A stretch of 64,000 bases of DNA from Ashinkailepas kermadecensis (GCA_034440615.1 JAOTOM010004379.1:62001-126000); one strand, 5' to 3'; positions 1 to 29,625 are shown, counted from the first letter of the stretch. The notes: generated from the sequence alone by a model not told the origin. A program made the numbers and translations.

Positions 1-106
1 GAGGTGGTCCCCGTGTTCCTCACCGTCTGAGATGGTCCCCGTGTTCCACACCGTCTGGGGTGGTCCCCGGCGTCGGTGGTCGTCTGGGTTGGTCAGCAGC
101 TCTGCA

Positions 107-700
107 GAGGCGGTGTGACCAGACACCATGTGGCGGTGTGACCAGACACCATGTGGCGGTGTGACCAGACACCATGTGGCGGTGTGACACCATGTGTCGG
201 TGTGACCAGACACCATGTGTCGGTGTGACCAGACACCATGTGGCGGTGTGACCAGACACCATGTGGCGGTGTGACCAGACACCATGTGGCGGTGTGACCA
301 GACACCATGTGTCGGTGTGACCAGACACCATGTGTCGGTGTGACCAGACACCATGTGTCGGTGTGACCAGACACCATGTGGCGGTGTGACACCATGTGGC
401 GGTGTGACCAGACACCATGTGTCGGTGTGACCAGACACCATGTGGCGGTGTAACACCATGTGGCGGTGTGACCAGACACCATGTGTCGGTGTGACCAGAC
501 ACCATGAGGCGGTGTGACCAGACACCATGTGTCGGTGTGACCAGACACCATGTGGCGGTGTGACCAGACACCATGTGGCGGTGTGACCAGACACCATGTG
601 GCGGTGTGACCAGACACCATGTGGCGGTGTGACCAGACACCATGTGGCGGTGTGACCGGACACCATGTGGCGGTGTGACCAGACACCATGTGTCGCACAC
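107..700. repeat. 23-bp minisatellite
   Basis: Tandem copies of a 23-bp unit containing ACCATGTGGCGG and TGTGACCAGAC, with GTGTCGG variants and a few shortened units. Because 23 is not a multiple of three, the array reads open in several frames and gives long but meaningless ORFs on the minus strand. Confidence 0.95.
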
Positions 701-722
701 GACGTGCGTCAAACGTCCGACG

Positions 723-795
723 CCAGCCGATTGGAAATAACGCAGTCGATGCGCCCTTAAGCCCAAATAACCAACCAACCAGCCGATTGGAAATA
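723..795 (+). mobile_element. Miniature hairpin retroposon, 5'-truncated copy, with target-site duplication
   Basis: A 39-bp insert (740-778) carries CGCAGTCGATGCGCCC followed by an AACCAACCAA-type tail. It is bracketed by a perfect 17-bp direct repeat, CCAGCCGATTGGAAATA, at 723-739 and 779-795. It lacks the 5' half of the hairpin seen in the other copies, so it is probably 5'-truncated. See the copies near 2.4, 18.2, 23.4, 24.6, 28.4, 36.0 and 42.9 kb. Confidence 0.8.
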
Positions 796-1199
796 GCGCG
801 CCACGTCTGTCGGTGCAATTGCGTAAAGTGCGGCGGCTCCGTGAACCTCTCTGGACCGCTCGCCGTGACGGCTGAGGTATGAGCCGGCTGGCGCGTCAAT
901 TGCGGCGCGCCTGAATTTCACCGACTCTGCGTCAGTGTCACCGACGTGGGCGCGCTGCTAATGCGCCAGCCGACGTATCAATTCAGCCGGCCGCGCCACA
1001 TTCGGCCGCCTCGAACTCTGTCGATCGGCGGCGGCCGTAGCTCACGTGGGCAGCGTCTCACCTTCTCCGGCTGGCACGATGGTGGACAAATGTTGGCCAT
1101 GTGTCGTCGTCTTGTCGCGGCTGCCTTTGGTGGCGGCCCCGCTGGCCGGGCTGTGTTACCGGCGCAGTACGGCCCGCTGGCCAGCCGTCCCCGCTGCAC

Positions 1200-1445
1200 T
1201 GGCGAGTTGCACAGCGTGCCGTTGCCGTGCCGGTGCTGTGCGAGTGCTGTGCCGGTGCTGTGCCGGTACTGTGCTTGTTGACAGTGTGCTGTTGCCGTGC
1301 CGGTGCTGTGCCGGTGCTGTGCCTGTTGACAGTGTGCTGCTGCCGTGCTGTTGCCGTGCCGGTGCTGTGTCGGCTGACAGTTTGCTGTTGCTGTGCCGGT
1401 GGTCGGGCGGTCAGCGTGCTGCTGTTGCGTCAGTTGACAGTGTGC
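1200..1445. repeat. Irregular GCCGGTGCTGT repeat
   Basis: Loose tandem copies of TGCCGGTGCTGTG and TTGACAGTGTGCTG with variable spacing, grading into the next array. No coding signal. Confidence 0.75.
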
Positions 1446-1477
1446 GCCTATCAACTGACGCAACAGTTGCCAGTTGC

Positions 1478-1940
1478 TTCTTCGGTGGTCAGTGTGTTGC
1501 TTCGTCGGTGGTCGGTGGTCAGTGTGTTGCTTCGTCGGTGGTCGGTAGTCAGTGTGTTGCTTCGTCGGTGGTCGGTGTGTTGTTTCGTCGGTGGTCAGTG
1601 TGTTGCTTCGTCGGTGACCAGTGTGTTGCTCCGTCGGTGGTCAGTGTGTTGCTTCGTCCGTGGTCAGTGTGTTGCTCCGTCGGTGGTCAGTGTGTTGCTT
1701 CGTCCGTGGTCAGTGTGTTGCTCCGTCGGTGGTCAGTGTGTTGCTTCGTCCGTGGTCAGTGTGTTGCTCCGTCGGTGGTCAGTGTGTTGCTCCGTCGGTG
1801 GTCAGTGTGTTGCTTCGTCGGTGACCAGTGTGTTGCTCCGTCGGTGGTCAGTGTGTTGCTTCGTCCGTGGTCAGTGTGTTGCTCCGTCGGTGGTCAGTGT
1901 GTTGCTTCGTCGCTGGTCAGTGTGTTGCCCCCGTGCCGGT
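1478..1940. repeat. 23-bp minisatellite
   Basis: About 20 copies of a 23-bp unit built on GTCAGTGTGTTGCTTCGTCG, with CTCCGTCGG and CGTCCGTGG variants. The long plus-strand ORFs over this stretch are repeat artefacts. Confidence 0.95.
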
Positions 1941-2400
1941 GACCAGTGTGCTGTTGGCCTGACGGACGGGGTTTCGCTGCGGTGATGGCGATTGAATATG
2001 CAGTGGCGAGGTACCCAGTGCTGCTAGCATGCAACCTGTCAGAAATATTCAGTAGCTGTGTCAGCGTCGGAGCCGGATCGGCGGTCGTCCCTGGGACGAC
2101 TTGACGACTTACTCTGTTCTCTGACACGGATCGTAGGTGCTTGTCAAAGTCATCGCATGCTGACAATATCGGTTGCCAGCGTTTGTCAGTGGCCATCGGT
2201 TCCATCTAAGAGGACGAACTGCGCTGTTATGGAGCGTCAGGATCTGGCCAGTGCTTCCTCGTCAGGATATGAGCCTAGAAAAGGCCTGTCCACTCTGTTA
2301 TCACCGCACACTTATCTGAGGTCTATCATGTGCAGTACGTGGCAAGCTTGCATTTAGACCATAGGTTCGCCCTTCCCCCATAGCCCCGTTCTTTCTGATG

Positions 2401-2479
2401 CCCTACGCCGTTAGTTAGTTATTGTGGTTTAGGGGCGCATCGACTGCACAGGTCATATAGCGCCCACCCTACGCCGTTA
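2401..2479 (-). mobile_element. Miniature hairpin retroposon with 13-bp target-site duplication
   Basis: On the minus strand the 53-bp insert (2414-2466) starts TGGGCGCTATATGACC, continues through CAGTCGATGCGCCCC and ends in a CAATAACTAAC tail. The flanks are a perfect direct repeat, CCCTACGCCGTTA, at 2401-2413 and 2467-2479. GGGCGC and GCGCCC can pair to close a hairpin. This is the only copy found in inverse orientation. Confidence 0.85.
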
Positions 2480-2639
2480 TGCACAGGTAATAGCCAATAT
2501 GTATTTGTGAACCTGAAATCGGAGAAAAGCGTTCATGAACACGTTTCACGGTGGTCGTTATTCTTGCAATTTGATCAACTCTATAAATAACGTAAGTGCG
2601 CAAGACCAGACTGATTGGGCGCGGCATAACCACACTATG

Positions 2640-3150
2640 TGCCCGCCACCGAGCTCCGAAGGTCAATGAATCTTCCAGCCCGACGGTGGCGACATCTGCG
2701 ACCTGCAAGGTTGCTGGGAGGGCGGCGGTTCGGAGAAGGTGGGGAGCCATCTTTGGCGTCCACCGGGGCGATAGCTCGGGCGCCGATTGCCGTCTCGCTG
2801 GCCGCTGATCGAGGATCGGTCCGTGCAGACGACCGTTCGCCATCGTACATGGTGCACGACGTCGGTGCTGCAGAGGGGCCGGGTGTGTCCACTGCCCTAT
2901 TGGGGTGGCCGATGCTATCGTCGCCTGTTCGACCCACGGTGGTCGACCTTGCCGGATGGCGTCGACACCGCCGTCGTCACCGTCCGTGTCACGTCACGGG
3001 CTGCCGCGCCGTGGCCGATCTGCGGCCACACGACCCCCTCCCGACATGGCGTGCAGCTGGCGGCTGAAGATGGTGCGGGGGCGGCCGCTGTCCCGTCACG
3101 TGACTGCTCACTGGCGACAACCGTTCAGTCACGTGACTGTACGTTTTTTG
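2640..3150. other. GC-rich segment, possibly coding, unassigned
   Basis: A clearly G/C-rich island in A/T-rich surroundings with overlapping open frames on both strands. A plus-strand frame from about 2865 has G/C-ending codons and several Cys (VCPLPYWGG, PWPICGH) and lies behind a GCTGCAG acceptor-like site. I recognise no family and no convincing donor. It could be an upstream exon of the 7.9-kb gene or unrelated. Confidence 0.2.
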
Positions 3151-3252
3151 TATGCTTCCGTCACCCATGGTCAGGCGACCAAGAGTGTTCCCCCAACGAA
3201 TCCAAGCATCATATTCACACTTAAGTGCATTAGCATGTTGTGACACCCCTAG

Positions 3253-4183
3253 TTAACACGCGCCCTGGAGGGCCTCTGAGAATTACGCGCACTGGAGGGG
3301 GGGGGGGCGGATTCCGCCCCCCCCCCTAAGATCTCGGCTCCTAGTAAAGCTGGAGGAACGAAATTCGCAGGGTGGATGGGCACGGTAGTGAACTCTATTG
3401 TGTGCAATTTTCGTGACCTTAGGTCAATATCTTCAAGGTCAAATGAGGTCAGATTGGCAAAATTTTCCGGTTTTGCGTGACTTGGCTCGTCATCGTTATG
3501 GATCGCTGTGATTGTGTTTAAATGCTCAAAAATGGGCATCAATGATGTTTTGGACATTACTAATGATGCAATGCAGATGCTAGACTCAACATTTGACCTC
3601 AGGTCACCTATATAGCACCACTTGATCAGGTCAGTTACCTGTTCCAGTTACCGGAACCGGCCGCCCGCCCGACTACTCCGTCGGGCAGCTCGGAGCAATC
3701 GGCTTCGTGAAGAAGGGAGTGAAGTACATGAATAAAGTATGGAAACGCAATGACAAACAGTACAAATGACAGCCAGTAGTGCATTTATGGCAACATTCCA
3801 GTTGATCAAGTTTGGTTTCATTAACCTGTCATGAACTTGACCTGACTTGACCTTGGTGACCTAACATGACCTTGAAACTATACAGCATATCAATATGCAT
3901 CAAACAAGTCGCTAGTGTTGCCTAGAACACTTCCCTTTTGTCAGTATACTGGAAGCGCATCAGCGCCGATTTTTGTGGTCTGGCGCTATAACATTTTTTT
4001 ACTTTAGCGGCCCCTAACTTGAAAATTTTCGGCCGATTTCCATTTTTCTTACTTTAAACGATGCGCCGTTCATTTCTAAGCGGGTACACCGAACATCGCG
4101 TATATCGACCGGTAAAATCTGCAGTTATTTGCGAAAAACCGGAGGGGTGGGCGGATTACGCCCCCCTCCAGTGCGCGTGTTAA
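3253..4183. mobile_element. TTAA-flanked inverted-repeat element (piggyBac-like MITE)
   Basis: Both ends are TTAA (3253-3256 and 4180-4183) followed inwards by inverted termini, CACGCGCCCTGGAGGG at the left and, as reverse complement, CACGCGCACTGGAGGGGGG at the right. The left end has a second copy of the terminus at about 3283. No transposase is encoded, so the element is non-autonomous. A TTAA duplication is characteristic of the piggyBac superfamily. The assignment is by target site only. Confidence 0.6.
3414..3872. promoter_or_regulatory. Cluster of AGGTCA nuclear-receptor half-sites
   Basis: Eleven exact AGGTCA or TGACCT hexamers lie here: 3414, 3421, 3436, 3446, 3594, 3601, 3628, 3838, 3848, 3857 and 3867. 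Several form direct repeats with 4- or 3-bp spacing, notably four in a row at 3838-3872, and two form everted pairs with a 1-bp spacer. All fall inside the TTAA element. Whether any nuclear receptor binds is untested. Confidence 0.4.
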
Positions 4184-7100
4184 GAGATGGAAGGCAAAAT
4201 ACAAGCACGCAACATAGAATTAGTGACATTTGCTATTACATAGCACAGCTAAAAATAGTCGCGGGCAAAAATCCTTCCCACAGCCAAACACCGTCCCAAA
4301 GCAATATCGCCATCACCAGGATTAGTAAAATTTAGCATTCGTGCAGAGTGGGGCGTATCGTGGTCGTTGGCATGCCGGCCGTTTAAGGTTTGCACGGACG
4401 TCTGACTGCACGGACGTTTGCCCATGTGCCAGCTTGTTTCCCGATGGGAAGCAGAGAATGTAATGCTTCGGGTGGCAATAAGAAGGGATGGATGATTCTA
4501 ATAACATGGCAATCAAAGGAATACATAATGTTTCGCGAAAGTTCAATAACAACCTGATATGTATTATGCTCGCTCGTTTTCTCGTGATAAGTACAGTTTA
4601 AAAAAAAATGCTTCTTTGGTTTTAATTTGGAGCTCTTGACCTGTGAATAATTGTAACACCACTCCATCATTCAACTATCCAGCATCTCACCGTTTTATAA
4701 TTTTCTTCTAAGACAACGAATACTAGAGCGGATTTTCTTGGTCGAAAAGTGGAATGGACAAGTTTCATGTCGGGACAGACCGTATTTGTTTTGAAGTTGC
4801 ACCAGTGATTTTTAATTTTAAAGACGATGGTGGCATTTTTTTTAATCCATAAATTTTCAAAGAAGCGCCTCAGAATTCCTCGCTTTGTGATTGGTCAAAA
4901 TATATGTGACGTCACATCTGTAGAGTTCAGCGATGCTTGACTGCCGCCCATTACATCTTCCATTTGGGACGCTCCCAGTTCATAATAATCACGACAGTTT
5001 TATCTTGGATCACATCCAATCGTCAGGGGCAAATGCATCGTAGAAAACGGCGGTATTATTCTTATTTGTGCCGAGGTATATAAATGCAACTGCAAGTAAG
5101 CCAGAAACAATGTTCATCGGCCTCCCCAGGGCCGAGAAGATGAGGACGTTGTCGAACGATTCTGAACGCCGAGACAGTCCGCTGATCTCTGCCAGTGGCC
5201 CCGCTTGCTGTGACGAACATTTATATGCATATGTACCATAGACATTTACATTTTGCAAAACAACTGCAGAAACCTCAGCAGTAGTATACTTGTAATGTTT
5301 TTCTCAAGCTGAGTGAAATTCTACAATACGCCTGACATTCCATGTAAAAATTAAGCCAACAATCCTTGCCCTCCATCTAAAATCCATACCAGTTCTAGCT
5401 AATGAATCACTTCAATTTTCGATTTGATAGTCATCCCTTTTCGCATTATCTCCATCAATATCATAAAATATGGCAGCAATTGCAGAGGGCATCTTACTCA
5501 TAAAATACTCATTTTGCATCATCAAAATGCTGCTTGAAGATGTTGGATGGCATTGGCCCACACCTGCTGATCACCGATTATGTTGCTCTACACCCACCTA
5601 CCTACACATTATTGATCACGTCAGCCTACACCTGCAGGTAGCTGATCATGTATGCCTACACCTATTGATAATTGATTGCATGAACTGCAACACATGCACA
5701 ATATATATCTTCCTGCAAGGAAGTTAATTAAAATTCCACAACATGCTTGGCATTCCATGTAAAGATTAACCTGAAAACATGTGCACCTTGTTTAAAATCG
5801 TATAGCCAAATAATCCCTGCAATTTGTAATTTGATAGCAGTCCCTTTTTGCAATATCTCCATGGACATCATCAATATATTGCAGTAATTGGAGCAGGAAC
5901 CTTACCCACCCATCTTATCCATCACAATACTGCTTGAACGTATGCTATGACATCTGTACGCACCGCATTGTGCCGGACTTGAAACACAAATTATAGTTGC
6001 TGTATTACCGCCATAATAGATTACCTATCCTTCCGAGCATCATATTTTCATAAAATTGGTAGCATTTCAGTATCACAAGCCCTCGCTTTAGTATCCATGA
6101 CGCGATTCGGTTGAAAAACCTTGCATGGAATAATCCAACGTATGGTTCTCTGTGCGTTTTGGGCTTGGCTGCTTCGAGGCCCCACATATGTGACGTCACT
6201 GCTACGAGAAGGTTTTTAAATCGATGGCAACCCCTAAGTGAAATTAATAATTTATGCTGTAAATGCTTCTCCCATGAGAAAAAAAAAATATTTCAGTTTT
6301 GTCTACGAAGTATTATTACCGTTTTTTTGGGAAACCAAAAACCCATTACGTGAAACTTGTCGATTGAAAGTGGTGATTAATTCGTGTGACGTCAGACGTG
6401 CGAAGTTCCAAGGGGTTCATTTAATAATTTGCATGTGCATGGGGATAATCTAATAACCACACCGAACAAGCAGCGTTTGAACTGTCCCAACGTCTGGGAC
6501 TTTTATCACGCTGAGTTTCTTTTGAGACAATATTTGTATTTTCATGGGGTAAGTACCCCTCTGTGCTGTCACGTGGCTGTATGCTGGCGGTCGCCGTCCC
6601 GTCACGTGACACGTGACATTGGCAGCTCCTGTCCTGTCACGTGTCCGCATATGGTCTGGGGTCCTGGCGGCTGTGCACGCCATATTGAAGGCAATCGGGT
6701 CCATTCCAGTCAAATCCCAGGGTGTTTGGGAGCAGCCAGCCGGCACAAGTCCGGCTCTCGGGAGAGCCAATGATCAGATCCAATGTTGAACTGTTGAACT
6801 GCGATACGTAGGCATAGCGCATCAATACGGCCGTCACGACATGTACAGGCACACCCAGCGTCGGCCTTCGATCGTTCTGTCCATATGGTTTAAGAGTGAC
6901 ATGCATTAAACCCTAAATGTCTCGTCTTGTGTTGTCAACAATTCAACGTAGTGTGCGTGACCGAACGGTCAACTGACCTGACCCGCCCCCTAGTGGAGAC
7001 TGTATCGGAGTCGCCAGTTCGCACACACGCGTCTCGGAGGCTGTTCTCGGTAGACACACACGACTGGGTGCACTCCGACAAACATTGCTGTGGTGGTGAA

Positions 7101-7583
7101 ATGGCTGATAAGCAATCCCCCTGGACTTCGAGCCGGGAGAGACGCAACTATTCTATAAAAAATATAAACAACCGAGACAGTTCCGCCTCTCCCAGTGGTT
7201 CCGGAAGTGGCCGTAATTTTGAAGACAAAAGACCGGTGTATGTTTGCACTATATGTAACGCGGTCAGGATTATAATATTTCAAAGTTGTGGTGATTAATA
7301 TTTCCTCTCCCATACTGCCAGTGCCACCGCTACTTTGTCACTACTTGACTGTGTTTGAAAATGCGCTGGAAGTGGACAAAGCCGCATTTGTGACTTAAGC
7401 AGCATTATCATCAAATCAAAATTATGGTGCAACGTGGAAATGTTGTACGTCCCTGCGTGAGGTAAAACTAAAACTGCATTATGCTGAAGGTTGTCCCATG
7501 AAGAGGAGCGATTGTAGCTCTAAGTCAGATTTTGTTGTGGTGCTTATTTTATCCGTGCTTGTGTGTGTGAGTACGCACGTGTT
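4184..7583. other. No gene recognised
   Basis: A/T-rich sequence with short unconserved ORFs. The only visible pattern is a group of CACGTG cores in GTCACGTG contexts at 6569-6645, resembling a similar group at 3093-3137. It may be intron or 5' flank of the gene starting before 7875. Confidence 0.4.
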
Positions 7584-7868
7584 CGCCAGCTGCTCGTACC
7601 GCCGCCGCCCGCTGACGTAGTGTTCGGCCGCTGCTCGTGCCGCCGCCGCCCGCTGACGTAGTGTTCGGCCGCTGCTCGTGCCGCCGCCGCCCGCTGACGT
7701 AGTGTTCGGCCGCTGCTCGTGCCGCCGCCGCCCGCTGACGTAGTGTTCGGCCGCTTGCCGCCGCCGCCCGCTGACGTAGTGTTCGGCCGCTGCTCGTGCC
7801 GCCGCCGCCCGCTGACGTAGTGTTCGGCCGCTGCTCGTGCCGCCGCCGCCCGCTGACGTAGCGTCCTG
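7584..7868. repeat. 41-bp minisatellite abutting a splice acceptor
   Basis: Seven copies, mostly 41 bp and one shortened, each with GCTGACGTAGTGTTCGGCC and a GCCGCCGCCGCCC run. The GCTGACG motif (7611, 7652, 7693, 7734, 7770, 7811, 7852) matches the animal branch-point pattern. The last one lies about 18 nt from the acceptor AG at 7873-7874. Confidence 0.9.
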
Positions 7869-7874
7869 CCGCAG

Positions 7875-25815
<17,941 letters not shown>

Positions 25816-26850
25816 ACGCGACGTCATCACGGCCTGCAACCGCGTGCCAAAGACGACCGATGGAGAGAAGGAAATCAAAAGAAGGATTCCAGATGATTGC
25901 ATTTATCTGCTCGAGTTCTGGCTGGATGACCGAGGCAGCTCAAACGATGTGTCCCGCATTTTACCGCAAGTGACGACGCCGTGTTTCATGTTCGATTTGT
26001 GTTTGCAACTTACTGGCCGATGTCACATAGCCATGTTGCTGAATATTTCTATGTGGTTTGGCTTTGTAGACTTAAGAGGGCTCGCTATGGTCTACGAGCC
26101 CCTGCGCTTTTAATACAGCTATGTAGTGCGTTAGGTTGTCGTGTATGCGGATTTTGTCGACCACTTGAGCACGCTTGCTGGTGGCAGCGCATTTCAGATG
26201 TGTGATAGCTATCTCTCCAGAAATTCCGTGACAAAGTTCCTAAGATAACTTCTGACACACTCCAGCCCGGCGTCCCTCCCCGCCCCTGTCCTTAGCGATG
26301 TATAGCCCCAGCCGTCGTGTTCTGCCCTGGGCCCCAGGCCACTGCTGCCATGCCATGTGTAACTGTTTTGCGCTTCCGGAGTGTTTAACGCTAGCCGAGC
26401 CGGGGCTCCATGTGACAAGCCGTCCGGCTTCCGGCTCCTAATATTACGGCGCTTCGTGTGAAACGTTCAGTTATTTATCGTGCGCGCTGCCTGCGCCGGC
26501 CGCCGGCGACTCGGAAGCAGCGGACGCACTCGGAATAGAACTGGAAACCATCGGTGTCCAGTGATGACCGGAAAGTTGTGGCTTCACGGCGACGGCAGAG
26601 TGGATCCCAAAGTCGTTCCGTGCTGGAGAATTAACGCCTCCGTCTCACCAGTTGGCAGTTCCGACTCATGGGTCAGCCACTCGGCGTAGTGTGTCGACAC
26701 GCAGAGTCGCAAGCGACGAGTGGCGAGGCAGCAGAAGTTCCACAGCCCGTATCATGTGATAGGCAGATGACGAGGCGAGACCGCCGCGTATGTTGTGCTC
26801 CCTTGGCCGTTCCCGATGTATCGATCAATAAACTGTAGAAAGCCTTGGAC
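25816..26850 (+). other. Probable 3' untranslated region of the TANC-like gene
   Basis: Follows the stop codon without a conserved ORF. The first canonical poly(A) signal, AATAAA, is at 26827-26832 about 1 kb downstream. Confidence 0.45.
26827..26832 (+). terminator. Candidate poly(A) signal AATAAA
   Basis: First AATAAA on the plus strand after the TANC-like stop codon; cleavage would be expected near 26850. Position only; no transcript evidence. Confidence 0.35.
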
Positions 26851-28370
26851 GTTTTCACGACGAGGAAGGACATCTCAACAATCTTGCTGGACGATATTTG
26901 TGGTGCATATATTCCATTGGTGTAACGTATGCCCATATGAATTGGAGCTGCGCATTCGGAACCTTCAGTTCCCCTTTCGGATGGGATACTCGTGACCGTC
27001 TACGAGTCCATGGAACGCATATTCGCAGGTAAATCCCACACCACTCGCTTGATTCGGAGACAAACGTGCATCAACGGCGCGTTCATAAAGTGATCTGGAC
27101 GCTTACCTTGTGCGCCGTAACGCACCTCGCGTAACCTCAAAGACAGTTGTGAAGTCAAGACATGTCAAACTTCGCAATGTTGCGGGTAACAAGCTTTAGC
27201 TAAAATGCGCACACTCGGGTAGCAATTTTATCACGAATGTAGGATAAAACTGTATTTCATAACCGTTTGAACATATTCTGGAAAACAGTTCTTTATCCCT
27301 TTAGTTATGGACATTTGCATTCAAAATAATGTTGCAATTAGGTGTTGTAACGGGAATATTTGATGCAACGTAAGTGTTTGTGAGTTCCATATATATTATT
27401 TGCTCCCAATTACTACGGTTACACACGCTTCAAATAGAGTTGCAGCTCCTAAGCACATTCACATGGCAGGTTCGTCATGTCTCATGCAGGTATTTGAAAC
27501 TTGGAACTAATCGTACGCCGTTTTATTGTTCAGGCTATTACGATGTTTGTGGTTCAACAAGAAATGCACGGCAGGAAAATGTCAGTTGGTTGCATGGTAC
27601 ATTGGTTACATTTCATGTCATCTTTATAATTAAGTATGTTTCATATGATATCAGTACTTGTACTTGTCACCCAATCGCAGTAAAGTTCTACCCAGTTCTA
27701 CCCATGCCCGGACCTGCATCGTTTGAAGCGGTGAAGTCGAGGTGTGCGTTGTGAGGAGGTAGAACTGTACAATTTGATTTGTATTTCGTGCGAAGAGTAT
27801 CCCCCGAGAAGTCAGAATATGTCGTTGTGGATATCCGAATATCAATTTTAGAAATCAACACCCGTGCCTCCCCATACAAACCAGTTCACTGACATTCACT
27901 GTGCTAGTTTTCATCGTGGTTTAAGTTATGTGATGGAGAGGATCGGGATTTGGCAAAGTTTGTTGGGTAAAAAAATTAAGCACAATTTTCCTTTTTCTGA
28001 CATCATTAACTCCACTTGTGCTTCCCAGTGCATTTTGGGATTTGATCAAGAAACAGTAACTTTGCAATTATTGCCAAGCATCATAATTTTACTTTCCGGC
28101 AAGTTAATTATTATTATTTTCTGGAGAAAATAATGCAGTGGATTGCAAAAATGTAGGGCAAAGCAGTTTTCTGGCACTGCTTCTCACACAAAGGTATGTG
28201 TGATTATTTCAAAACTTGTGTTGACTAGTGTCACTTGTGTTGACTTGTGTCACACATTTTTGATAACATGCTAAAACAATGGCAAATTGAAGGAAAAGCG
28301 AAAGAAAATGTGATTCTGTGAAAGGGAAGAAAACCTCCGTTTGCGCTGGTGCAAATTATATAGGTAACCA
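26851..28370. other. Intergenic; no gene recognised
   Basis: A/T-rich sequence between the plus-strand TANC-like gene and the minus-strand DRC8-like gene. Only short unconserved ORFs. Confidence 0.4.
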
Positions 28371-28371
28371 T

Positions 28372-28968
28372 TATTTTATTGATGCTTAAATGTGGAAAGC
28401 TGATGGGCGCTAAATGACCGAACCTGGTCGATGCGACTCAAAACTCAAATAACGAACCATGTCGAAAGCTGGTGTACATCACACAATGCTCTATTGCCAC
28501 GGTGTATGAAGCTGTACTGTGGCTCCGAATTTCTTGTGGGTAGCAGACATGACATTTTTTTACCTCCGGACGTCATTGTGCACGTGCGTCCTAGACAGGG
28601 CGCATCGTAATGGTACATCGGTATTCCAGTGTGGCCGAAGGCTTATGGACAACTGGGAAGGATCTGCTCTTCTGCTTGGATGGGCTGGCCATGGTTCCAT
28701 AGCTTAATGTATCATTCTGGGTGCACCATTCGCCAACATATTGATCCAACAAGCGAACGTCACCGCACGAGATGGTCATTGATCAGGCAATGCCTGCGCC
28801 GGCTCAGGTGCACATGTGGGGTGGACACAACGTATACGCCAGGGCTGGATTTCACCACACATGCTTCAATCCGGATTCCGCCATTATTTTATTGATGCTT
28901 ACATGTCGAAAGCTGGTGTACATCGAACAATGTTCTATTGCCACGGTGTATGAAGCTGTGCTTGCTTG
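28372..28968 (+). repeat. Direct duplication, one copy interrupted by a miniature retroposon
   Basis: Segments at about 28372-28513 and 28884-28968 share CATTATTTTATTGATGCTTA, AAGCTGGTGTACAT and CTATTGCCACGGTGTATGAA. The first copy carries the 56-bp insertion at 28403-28458; the second is uninterrupted. Confidence 0.85.
28390..28471 (+). mobile_element. Miniature hairpin retroposon with target-site duplication and visible empty site
   Basis: A 56-bp insert (28403-28458), head ATGGGCGCTAAATGACC, GGTCGATGCGAC, tail CAAATAACGAACC, between ATGTGGAAAGCTG (28390-28402) and ATGTCGAAAGCTG (28459-28471). The paralogous segment near 28908 has one copy of the target and no insert. Confidence 0.88.
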
Positions 28969-28972
28969 ATTG

Positions 28973-28978
28973 TTTATT
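28973..28978 (-). terminator. Candidate poly(A) signal for the DRC8-like gene
   Basis: AATAAA on the minus strand, about 410 bp beyond the stop codon. Position only. Confidence 0.3.
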
Positions 28979-29385
28979 CAATTGCTATTTCTAATCGGTG
29001 GTAATTATAGCAATCACATCCGGCAAATCTCCGCTACGCTAAAAAGAAGTAACTCGAACAAAGTGACATCAATTTTGTTGTTATTTAAGTAGCCTGCTTA
29101 TTCAGAGTAAATATATCCCGCCCGCGTTTTCAACTCATGAATCATGGATTGAAATTCGTCAGCTCGTAAATCCCATTGATAAATCGCAACCTAAAAGTGG
29201 AGGTGATATCGCATCCACCCCTCCTTTGTATTATCCTCGTGACTGATGCGTGCACAGTCACCTGCTGCTTACACACGACTGCGTGCGTAACAATAGCATG
29301 GGAACATGCATCGTCACACACAGTACGACTAATCACCTCTGTTGAACCTGATCGTGTCTCATCACATTGATGGTGGCGGAGTGGT

Positions 29386-29625
29386 TCACCACAATTCTGG
29401 CACCACCAACTGTTTGACGAACTCTGTGTAGCGGACTCGGCCAGAGTCCGAGGCCGGCACCACGGACACCATCTCCTCCACCTCCTCCTGGCTGAAGTGT
29501 TCGCCCTCCTCCGTCAGGATGTGCACAAGCTTGTCCTGCGGCAGAGTGCCCTCCTCTTCCTCCTTCTTCTCCGGCTTCTGCGGTCCAGGTCTCTGAACTT
29601 CGTCCTCCTTTTCCTCGGCCAAAAC
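29386..29625 (-). CDS. DRC8-like gene terminal exon
   Basis: Acceptor CATTGCAG then VLAEEKEDEVQRPGPQKPEK, an acidic/lysine-rich stretch, and DKLVHILTEEGEHFSQEEVE with the C-terminal EF-hand, ending VKQLVVPELW and a stop. Phase 0. The HILTEEGEHFSQEE block is diagnostic of EFCAB2/DRC8. Confidence 0.9.
   Translation of the reverse strand, partial: VLAEEKEDEVQRPGPQKPEKKEEEEGTLPQDKLVHILTEEGEHFSQEEVEEMVSVVPASDSGRVRYTEFVKQLVVPELW

Noticed and set aside
20..899. Long minus-strand ORFs of 252 and 268 residues
   Set aside because: They are translations of the 23-bp minisatellite; the same peptide recurs in several frames.
1046..1985. Plus-strand ORFs rich in Val, Cys, Leu and Ser
   Set aside because: Produced by the 23-bp array at 1478-1940 and the GCCGGTGCTGT repeat.
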